Source: Panax quinquefolius (taxonomy: Eukaryota; Streptophyta; Magnoliopsida; Apiales; Araliaceae). From it: a stretch of DNA of 64,000 nucleotides. Within the stretch, counting starts at the first letter, position 1, and each line of letters begins with the position of its first letter. The stretch lies in assembly GCA_020205615.1 (NCBI GenBank), contig CM035163.1:48267652-48331651 (forward strand), in the 5' to 3' direction. The notes under the pieces are model-generated. The model saw only the letters and a list, made by a program, of their open reading frames with translations. It did not search any database and was not told where the DNA came from. This document shows, piece by piece, positions 55,531-64,000 of the stretch. The translations under genes and the position numbers were made by a program.

Positions 55531-56858
55531 TAGATAAGGAGGAGCTTATTGCAGCAATAGCAAGGCTAGAGCTGGAAATCAAATTTCCAGAAGAATCCAA
55601 TGAAAAATTATTCCAGATAGAAGCTAGTCCAACTTTGGTGGACAAAGTGAATAACGCACAACTACAGGATGAAGAATGCAAGAGAATAAAGCAAAGTGTA
55701 GTCAACGACAAAGAAACGAAGTACTAGGTTGATACTGCGGGAATGCTAAGATTCGAGGGATGAATTTGGGTTCCAGCAGTACAGGATATTAAAGAAAACA
55801 TCTTAGCGGAAGCTCATAGCTCAAGATATTCAATTCATCCAGGAAGTACGAAAATGTATCAGGATTTGCGGCGTCATTTTTGCTGGCCGAACATGAAAAG
55901 AGATGTTGCAGAATGCGTTATAAAGTGTTTCACATGTCAGAAAGTGAAGGCCGAGCATCAGCTACCAAGCGGATTACTTCAACCATTAGAGATACCAGAA
56001 TGGAAGTGGGAGCATATCACAATGGCTTTTGTGGTAGGTCTTCCAACGACTCATAAAGAATACGATGCAATATGGGTGATAGTGGACAGATTGACAAAAT
56101 CTGCACACTTTTTGCCAATAAAGATTAGATTTAATCTTGATCAGCTGGCAAAACTATATGTTAAAGAGATCGTCAAAAGATATGGATTTTCAGTGTCAAT
56201 TGTATTAGACAGAGATCTGAGGTTCACATCAAATTTCTGGAAGAAACTACAAGCATGCATGGGAACGCAACTGATAATGAGTACAGCATATCATCCGCCA
56301 ACCGATGGGCAAAGCGAAAGAACGATCCAGACGCTGGAAGATATGCTTAGAGCGTGCATCATGGATTTCAAAGAAAATTGGGATGATCATCTACCGTTGG
56401 TGGAATTTTCATACAACAACAATTACCATGCAAGCATTGGTATGCCGCCATACGAGGCGTTATACGGCAGAAAGTGCAGAACTCCACTATGCTGGGATGA
56501 AGTTGGAGAACGGCAATTTTTAGGCCTGAAACTGGATCAGCAGACCGCTGAAGTTGTCAAACTCATTAGAGAAAGATAGGTAGTTGCTCAAGATCGACAA
56601 AAAAAGTATGCTAATAAACACAGGCAGAATCGTGAATTTGAAGCGGGAAGTTTCGTGTTCCTGAAAGTCTCTCCTTGGAAGGGGAAAATTTGTTTTGGTA
56701 AGAAAGGAAAGCTCAGCCCAAGGTTTATTGGACCTTTCAAAATTCTACGTAGAGTGGGAGAGGTGGCTTACGAAGTAGCTTTACCTCCACAATTAGAACA
56801 TGTGCACAATGTTTTTCATGTGTCGGTGTTGTGACCGTATAAACCCGACTAAAAGCAT
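55531..56858 (+). pseudogene. Integrase (B), first catalytic Asp lost
   Basis: A linker to 55727 (stop), then the zinc domain: SSRYSIHPGSTKMYQDLRRH and CVIKCFTCQKVKAEHQLP. The core at 56010-56060 reads EHITMAFVVGLPTTHKEYDA, where related elements (A2: MDFVTGLP) have Asp after Met; the codon is GCT, so D is replaced by A. The second Asp (VLDRDLRFTSNFWKKL) and the Glu (PTDGQSERTIQTLEDMLRAC) are kept. After a stop at 56577 come [39 protein letters not shown] and [12 protein letters not shown], then stops. Integration would fail even if the frame were open. Confidence 0.88.
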
Positions 56859-57062
56859 GTGATTGAGTATGAACCATTGCAGTTCAATAAAGATTTGTCT
56901 TACGAAGAGATTCCTATCCAGATAGTCGACAGGAAAGAGCAAGTGCTCAGGAATAAAGTGATACCTTCTGTGAAAGAGATATGGAGGAACCACAACGTCG
57001 AAGAGGCTACGTGGGAACTCGAAGCAGAAATGATAAAGAATTACCCTGAGTTATTTGCTTAA
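56859..57062 (+). pseudogene. Chromodomain at integrase C-terminus (B)
   Basis: LSYEEIPIQIVDRKEQVLRN, KVIPSVKEIWRNHNVEEATW and ELEAEMIKNYPELFA are a chromodomain of the plant chromovirus type. It binds chromatin marks and directs integration. It is cut from the rest of integrase by stops at 56833 and 56850. It supports the Tekay/Del assignment. Confidence 0.85.
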
Positions 57063-57171
57063 TCTGTGTCTTCGATCATGGGGACAGAATCTTTGTAAGT
57101 ATGGGAGAATGTGACGATTTGATTGTTTGAATTGTGATTTTGGGGACAGAATCCTTGTAAGGAGGGAAGGA
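57063..57171 (+). promoter_or_regulatory. B 3' tail with polypurine tract and a decayed duplicate
   Basis: GGGGACAGAATCCTTGTAAG then GAGGGAAGGATGTAAC (57143-57176) is the functional-looking tract. An earlier copy GGGGACAGAATCTTTGTAAG then TATGGGAGAATGTGAC (57080-57114) is a decayed duplicate of the tract plus LTR start. Confidence 0.78.
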
Positions 57172-58464
57172 TGTAACAATCCAAAATTTCAAATTATAAT
57201 ATTACATATTTATTGAGTTATATAAATATTTAATGGATGTATTTATCATCGAATAAATATTTGTTTAATCGATTTGATTTTATTTGGTTAATTATTTGTT
57301 AAATAAATAATTAATAAGTCAAGGAAATTATTATTGTGATGATATTTCAATTTGATGGTTAATTATTTGTGTTGAGTTATGTGATTAAATGATTTATTTA
57401 ATTAATTGTTCTTTGAATTAATTAAATTAAATATGAAAGCTTGATTAAGTAAAGTGTGACAAATAACTATAGTATAAGGAGTTATTAAAAATAAATTAAA
57501 GTAGTTTTAATCTAGTTTTACCCAAATAATGCTTAAGGGTATAAACTCTTTAATTTTAAATGGTTTGCCAACAAAACAAGCCTTATGGCTTTTGGGATTT
57601 CTAGTTTTGAAAATCAAATAAAATAAATAATATGAATAAAATAAATTAAATAAATTAAATAATATAATATATTTATAATAGATATCGTTTCTTTTAACGA
57701 TGTTAATAATTAGGATTATTAAGGTCATCGGTTTTTTTTTTCTTCTTGACTTAAGTGCTTTACGTGACTTAGTATTTGGCAATATTGAGAAGATAGTTCG
57801 TAGAGTTGATAGAACTTGGCGGTGAAACTTAGAGAGAGTTGAGAGGAAACTTGAGGATTTCGTGGCGATCATCGAGTGTGTTTAGCAAGAATTTACATCA
57901 AGCAACAAAAGGTATGTTCATAACTGTGATAATATATATGTGTATATACATGTTTCACGGCAAGAATTTTCTTATATTCTGTAAAATCAATTGTTGAATT
58001 ATGGACATATATAGTTGATAATTGTGGTCATACATGTTTTTAATGCTGGAGTAATGTTCAAACAAGGAAATTGCATGCTAAATTGTTCGACAATAGGAAA
58101 AATATGATGTCAGTGTTTATGTTCTTCATATAGTCTGAGTAAGTATCAATTTTATTGGCCAAATTGTATGTGAAATTATAAATTGAAGTTTATATGTGTT
58201 AGTTCATTGAGATACGAACATAATGTAATTTGAATGAGATGATTTGAGTATGTAATGAAATCACAGTGTTAATTTTTGGATGAATATCAAAAATATTGAG
58301 TTTTATATGAAAAACATGAAATTTGAGAAATTACAGTAGTATAATTGCTGTTAAGTTGTTCTATATTGATATATAAGTGAGGAAACAAGTTGTAATGGGG
58401 TTGTACCATTTGTATGTGTTAATTTCACTGTTTGATGAGTGAAATTCGTGTTGGTTGGCTTATA

Positions 58465-58860
58465 AAAAGTGTCGTGTGGCTCACATTACGCATATCTGGG
58501 TTTACTGCAAGTCGTATGCGGCTGCAGCCCTTAGGGCGCGAAAGTAAGAAGTAGTCGTCGTGGTATGCGACTTCCCCCTATAAAACTCACGCGCGACCAT
58601 AGACAGTACCCATTTTCGAACAATTGAAGTCCATTTATTCTGCAGACTCTGGTTGTTCGTTGTAACTTAGCTTAAGGTTATGGAATGTGAGAATCATGTA
58701 ACAAGAAGGTTAAATAGAGTCATGTTATGTGGATTATGAATTAAAAATTTTAAAAGTGATTGGAAAATCGAGAATGCTTTATGTGATAATGTGGTATACA
58801 TAATGAACGTTAGGCAAGTATTGCGAAGTAAAACACTTTGAGTTTCTGAAATGTAAATGG
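58465..58860 (+). other. Variable segment in B 3' LTR
   Basis: GC-rich at its start (GCGGCTGCAGCCC, GGGCGCGAAAG), then AT-rich. The 5' LTR (49795-49875) and the truncated LTR (60895-60985) have unrelated-looking ~80-90-bp segments here, between GTTGGCTTATGAAAA-like and CATGTTATGATATGTTAGCA borders. Confidence 0.7.
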
Positions 58861-58924
58861 TAATGATCATGTTATGATATGTTAGCATATCTAATAGGTA
58901 TTGTGGTTCTAAATTTATGTGTAG

Positions 58925-58960
58925 GTGATCGTGAGTTTAAATTTATAGCTTACGCTCAAG
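58925..58960 (+). other. Candidate 36-nt micro-exon in B 3' LTR
   Basis: As 49935-49970 but with the canonical donor CAAG/GTAAGT. Confidence 0.45.
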
Positions 58961-59828
58961 GTAAGTTTTCTAACTCTACATTTACGTTGAGTAAGTTTCT
59001 AAACCTTATTTTTTTACATTGTGCAAGTTTATTCTTATGGTTGAGCAAGTTCTTGTATCTAGTTTGTTTATGATTTCTAAATTTAGATTTTTTTCTGATA
59101 TTGAACAAGTTATTCTTGCCTTTAACTTGTTATCTAGCATGCAAATTTACATACTCTAATATACTCATGTTGAACAAGTAATATCATTTAAAGTACTATT
59201 TGTGGTGCATGCTTAGTACTCAGTTGGATTATCATTGTTCAAGCAAGGCATATTATAATTATTCAATGTTTATGCTGTTAGTTTATTCCTAAAGCATGAT
59301 CTTAATTTTCAATGTCGATTTAGTTATGATTATTCCATAGCATAATGTTGTCAATATTGTATTCAACTAATCCATAGTTGATGACCGTTGAATTCTAAAT
59401 TACCCTTGAAATGTATCCAAACCAAACTTACTTTGGTGCGGACTTGTACTCTAAATACTGAGATGAACAACCCTATTATTATTAGGGGATAACTTATGCG
59501 TAGCGTTAAATGTTTGTGCACAATACATGGTACGAAGGGTTGATCCCCCTAAAATGCGAGGAGTCCTTATAGTCTTATATACGTTAAAAAGTTGGAGTTG
59601 AAAGATTACTCACAACTGTGGACATAGTTCATGGTCTTCTGACCCTCAGTTAGATATATTCCATATTTAGGATTCCAGTTTTTGATTGTCATCGTTAGAT
59701 TACTATTCAATTTTGATGAGCCTTTTGTTGGCAATTATTATTATTATTATTATTCTCTTGTTGATTCATTGTTATATCCAATGAGCAATTGTTTTGCTCA
59801 CTCTTGCATATTTATAAACTCATTGCAG

Positions 59829-59890
59829 CTAAAGTGGAGAAGGTAGATGAACCTTCAACTAGCAAAGGAAAGGGAAAATTGTACAAGTGA
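59829..59890 (+). other. Candidate terminal mini-exon in B 3' LTR
   Basis: 62 nt from AG to TGA. Peptide AKVEKVDEPSTSKGKGKLYK. Confidence 0.5.
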
Positions 59891-60145
59891 TGCTGATTTG
59901 TACTTTTATTTATTATGATGATCTTAGACTTTATTTTTATGATGTTATGTAATAATTTATTTCAGCATTTGAATGACGTTTAAAGGTTAGATAACCTGGG
60001 ATGTTTTGAGTTTAATTATGTAACCCTATTTAAAGGGAGGATTTTATGGTTTAAATATTATTTTATTTGGGTAGATAGTATGAATGTTTGAATAGTGAGC
60101 ACCAAATCTTATGGGAATGAAGTACCTAGATTTGGGGGTGTCACA

Positions 60146-62414
60146 GGTTAATAATTAGGATTATTAAGGTCATCAGTTTTTTTTTCTTGGTGCTTAAGTG
60201 CTACATGACTTGGTATTTGGCAATATTGAGAAGAGAGTTTAGAGAGTTGATAGAACTTGGCAGTGAAACTTAGAGAGAGTTGAGAGGAAACTTGAGGATT
60301 TCGTAGCGATCATCGGTGTGTTTAGCAAGAATTTCTGTCAAGCAACAAAATGTATGTTCATAACTGTGATAATATATATGTGTATATACATGTTTCACGA
60401 TAAGAATTTTCTTATATTCTATAAAATCAATTGTTGAATTATGGACATATATAGTTGATAATTGTGGTCATACATGTTTGTAATGCTGGAGTAATGTTCA
60501 AACAAGGAAATTGCATGCTAAATTGTTTGACAATAGGAAAAATATGATGTCAGTGTTTATGTTCTTCGTATAGTCTGAGTAAGTATCAATTTTATTGGCC
60601 AATTCATATATGAAATTATAAATTGAAGTTTATATGTGTTAGTTCATTGAGATACGAACAAATTTGAATAAGATGATTTGATCATGTAATGACATTACAG
60701 TGTTAATTTTTGGATGAATATCAAAAATATTGAGTTATATATGAAAAACATGAAATTTGAGAAATTATAGTAGTATAATTGTTGTTAAGTTGTTCTATAT
60801 TGATATATAAGTGAGGAAACAAGTTGTAATGGTGTTGTACCATTTGTATGTGTTAATTTCACTATTTGATGAGTGAAATTCGTGTTTGTTTAGCTTATGA
60901 AAACCGCCGTGGTGGCTGCTTACGCATATCGTGGTTACGCAAGTCGCTGCATGGCATGCACATTTGTCATACGGGCAAGCATCATGTTATGATATGTTAG
61001 CATATCTAATAGGTATTGTGGTTCTAAAATTATGTGTAGGTGATCGTGAGTTTAATTTTATAGCTTACGCTCAAGGCAAGTTTTCTAACTCTACATTTAC
61101 GTTGAGTAAGTTTCTAAACCTTATTTTTTTACATTGTGCAAGTTTATTCTTATGGTTGAGCAAGTTCTTGTATCTAGTTTGTTTATGATTTCTAAATTTA
61201 GATTTTTTTCTGATATTGAACAAGTTATTCTTGTCTTTAACTTGTTATCTAGCATGCAAATTTACATACTCTAATATACTCATGTGGAACAAGTTATATC
61301 GTTTAAAGTACTATTTTTGGTGCATGCTTAGTACTCACTTCCAAACAACCTTGGCTTATCATTGTTCAAGCAAGGTATATTATAATTATTCAATGTTTAT
61401 GCTGTTAGCAAATTTACATACTCTAATATACTCATGTTGAACAAGTTATATTGTTTAAAGTACTATTCGTGGTGTATGCTTAGTACTCAGTTCCAAACAA
61501 CCTTGGCTTATCATTGTTCAAGCAAGGAATATTATAATTATTCAATGTTTATGTTGTTAGTTTATTCCTAAAGCATGATCTTAATTTTCAATGTCAATTT
61601 AGTTATGATTATTCCATAGCATAATGTTGTCAATATTGTATTCAACTAATCCTTAGTTGATGACCGTTGAATTCTAAATTACCCTTGAAATGTATCCAAA
61701 CCAAACTTACTTTGGTGCGGACTTGTACTCTAAATACTGAGATGAACAACCCTATTATTATTAGGGGATAACTTACGCGTAGCGTTAAATGTTTGTGCAC
61801 AATACATGGTATGAAGGGCTGATCCCCCTAAGTACGAGGAGTCCTTATAGTCTTATGACTATTAAAGTTGGAGTTGAAAGATTACTCACAACTGTGGACA
61901 TAGTTCATGGTCTTATGACACTCAGTTAGATATATTCCATATTTTGGATTCCAGTTTTTGATTGTCATCGTTAGAGTACTATTCAATTTTGATGAGCCTT
62001 TTGTTGGCAATTATTATTATTATTATTATTCTCTTGTTGATTCATTGTTATATCCAATGAGCAATTTTTTTGCTCACTCTTGCATATTTATAAACTCATT
62101 GCAGCTAAAGTGGAGAAGGTAGATGAACCTTCAACTAGCAAAGGAAAGGGAAAATTGTACAAGTGATGCTGATTTGTACTTTTATTTATTATGATGATCT
62201 TAGACTTTATTTTAATGATGTTATGTAATAATTTATTTCCGCATTTGAATGACGTTTAAAGGTTAGATAACCTGGGATGTTTTGAGTTTAATTATGTAAC
62301 CTTATTTAAAGGGAGGATTTTATGGTTTAAATATTATTTTATTTAGGTAGATAGTATGAATGTTTGAATACTGAGCACCAAATAATGTGGGAATGAAGTA
62401 CCTAGATTTGGGGG
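60146..62414 (+). mobile_element. Truncated B LTR directly after the B 3' LTR
   Basis: It starts inside the LTR at GTTAATAATTAGG (equivalent to about 49037) and runs to TAGATTTGGGGG, lacking only the terminal TGTCACA. It carries its own micro-exon (61040-61075) and mini-exon (62105-62166). It resembles the 5' LTR more than the 3' LTR, for example in the duplicated ACTCTAATATACTCATGT segment at 61268 and 61416. Confidence 0.9.
62105..62166 (+). other. Candidate terminal mini-exon in truncated B LTR
   Basis: 62 nt from AG to TGA, same peptide as 59829-59890. Confidence 0.5.
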
Positions 62415-62671
62415 ATCAGAAATATAAATAAAGCAATAAATGCGACAACCGCCACGAAGTAAACTCCAGGCGGGACTAAATGTAAAGAAAGCAATAAAGA
62501 CGATCAACCGCCACGAAGTAAACTCTAGGCGGGACGAAATGTAAATAATGTAGTAAAAGGCCACGAAGAAAACTCAAGGCCTGACAGAAATATAAATATA
62601 TATATATATAAATAAGTGATAAACGTAGAGGATGTTTCTCAATCTCGGCTTGGTTTTTCAGCGAATTGTCG

Positions 62672-62709
<38 letters not shown>

Positions 62710-63224
62710 CACCAAGTAAACGCTCCAGACATAAGTCTAGGCTCAATCGAGGCATAACTCGATAATGTTAGTCCATATACATAAATATATACATATATAA
62801 GTATATATATATATATAGACAGAACTGAAAACCACGGACCGAAGTTCGGGCATACACACACAACACGACTCTCAATGTGAAGAATAGTGTGTGCAAAGAT
62901 GAAGAGAAAGGCTTTACAATGTGTAAGAAGGCTTACATTGGGCTGCCAAAGAAGACTTCTAGGACTATAAATAGATGAACACTTAGCTCTCGCTGGTAAA
63001 AATATAGCTATATGTGAGCTAACAAGTGTTTAAAATGAGAACGCACTCAATATGGGGTGTGTACAGAGCAAATTTGACAAGGCTTTCTCGCCTTTTTTCT
63101 CTTATAAATGGCCACCCCAAGCTCTATATTTATAGAGTTTGGTGGCTGTAGTCTACTACTTGGCGGTAGTAGATGCACTTACTGTGCTTTCGGGTGCCCC
63201 AGGCTCATGCAGGTCCCACTCTCA
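62415..63224 (-). mobile_element. Reversed fragment of LTR C
   Basis: This is the reverse complement of ~45570-46340: three units of CCGCCACGAAGTAAACTCNA, TA runs (62596-62612, 62671-62708, 62802-62816), the CACACAACACGACTCTCAATG block (rc of 45915-45935), the TATA region and the start of the ACC-rich dyads. It is a diverged copy. Confidence 0.85.
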
Positions 63225-63437
63225 GGCGCCCTAAAATAGGTATACATCACCCATTTTAGGTCATCAATAACATGGTACAGAAACAACTATAACTTTATTA
63301 ATACATCATAAAAACTGTGAGTTTAAATACAAATATTATCTTCTAGACAATATCCATACCCAAATAAATCCTCATCACAATTATTAATACATTATTTTAC
63401 AAAAATGGTGAGGACTACTAAACAACTTCTAGAATCA

Positions 63438-63478
63438 TCATTCCATACCCCGACTAATACTCGCTACATTCTCGTCTC
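63438..63478 (-). other. Candidate terminal mini-exon in A3 LTR
   Basis: CTTCTCAG followed by 41 nt to TGA. Peptide DENVASISRGME. The frame is kept despite many base changes from A1/A2. Confidence 0.5.
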
Positions 63479-63759
63479 CTGAGAAGAAAAATAGAACAAA
63501 AAGGAAAAGGGTGAGCTCAACTAGCCCAGTAAAGAATATTATGACTAAGATAATATAGAACAAATTATTGTTAGTCTTCAACAGGGAAAAAAATATGATA
63601 AAATACAATAGACAATAAGTTTCAGATCAATATTCACAGTGAAAATAATAATTCATAGAAGAGTTACGTAGAGAATGAAATCTACTATTATCTATGAATT
63701 TAAAAGTCCACCGTCAATATTTTATCCCTGTAACATCAATCAATATTCATCTTGAATCA

Positions 63760-63895
63760 AATTTTCATCTTTGCACTACAGGCCAAAGATATTTATCAGT
63801 CGGTCATGTTCATCTCAACACCTGTTCATCTTTGCACTACGGGCCAAAGATATTCATTATAAAATCATTTATCTTTGCACTACAAGCCAATGATA
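63760..63895 (-). repeat. Short tandem repeat in A3 LTR
   Basis: Three units of ATCTTTGCACTACNGGCCAA followed by AGATATTCAT, spaced about 50-65 bp. Related to the single TGCACTACGGGCCAAGGATA block at 19320-19342. Confidence 0.8.
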
Positions 63896-64000
63896 TTCAA
63901 TAATATCATCATTTAGGACTGAGGATGATAAAAAATATTTTAAAGGAAACGAATCTAGTGAAACAAAAGAATAAATATCAAGGATTCGTATTTCAGCTAT

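Larger units (their letters stand above)
57172..60145 (+). mobile_element. B 3' LTR (3.0 kb)
   Basis: It starts TGTAACAATCCAAAA and ends GGGGGTGTCACA. It has one copy of the 221-bp start block and a ~395-bp segment (58465-58860) that replaces the ~80-bp variable segment of the 5' LTR. The likely first donor AAAAG/GTATGT is at 57912, the micro-exon at 58925-58960 and the mini-exon at 59829-59890. Confidence 0.92.
63225..64000 (-). mobile_element. Diverged A-type LTR end (A3), reversed
   Basis: The rc starts at the LTR end (ATGGGTGATGTATACCTATTTTAGGGCGCC) and parallels LTR A: TGTACCATG, ATTGTCTAGA, the AGTCCTCACCA block, GCTGGGCTAGTTGAGCTCACCC. It continues beyond the window. It is clearly more diverged than A1 and A2. 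Confidence 0.8.

Overview
The window is plant nuclear repeat DNA, most likely from a eudicot. It is AT-rich and made almost entirely of nested, decayed Ty3/gypsy LTR retrotransposons. I find no convincing host gene, tRNA or rRNA. Two lineages are recognisable from protein motifs and primer sites. One is Tat/Ogre-like (element C): tRNA-Arg-type primer site, RNase H domain followed by a second RNase-H-like domain, antisense ORF with a plant-mobile-domain protein, and tandem repeats in the 3' region. The other is a set of Tekay/Del-like chromoviruses (families A, B, D, E, F) with very long LTRs (3-4.7 kb), where seen tRNA-iMet-type primer sites, and where seen a chromodomain at the integrase end.

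Layout. Element C is the outer host on the + strand: gag scrap 21776-21990, pol about 27556-31254, 3' region 31255-44650 with a minus-strand spliced ORF (32432-42652), polypurine tract at 44651 and LTR 44663-47175. Element A2 (minus strand, 5' LTR 18770-21775, gag/protease/RT/integrase 18586 down to 11622) sits in C gag. A1 (plus strand, 1-11621) sits in A2 integrase. A 4.7-kb solo LTR F (4480-9216) sits in the A1 3' LTR. A solo LTR of the B family (12254-15479, perfect 5-bp target duplication) sits in A2 pol. Element E (LTR 21991-26021) follows the C gag scrap. A rearranged D element (33261-41221) splits the antisense ORF of C.

Right of C, 46845-48226 is a large inverted repeat with ~473-bp arms made from the C LTR end and leader, with a reversed B LTR start in the middle. 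Then comes the best preserved element, B (LTR 48289-51318, internal 51319-57171, LTR 57172-60145). It is followed by a truncated B LTR (60146-62414), a reversed C LTR piece (62415-63224) and a diverged reversed A-type LTR (63225-64000).

All element proteins carry stops or frameshifts, and catalytic residues are lost in C reverse transcriptase and B integrase. Nothing here looks autonomous. The most unusual signals are: (1) a small conserved spliced-looking reading frame inside the LTRs, with a fixed acceptor-to-stop distance across several families; (2) an extra acidic coiled-coil ORF before gag in three elements; (3) the three-exon antisense plant-mobile-domain ORF; (4) a D insertion bounded by two inverted LTR 5' ends; and (5) the C/B inverted repeat.
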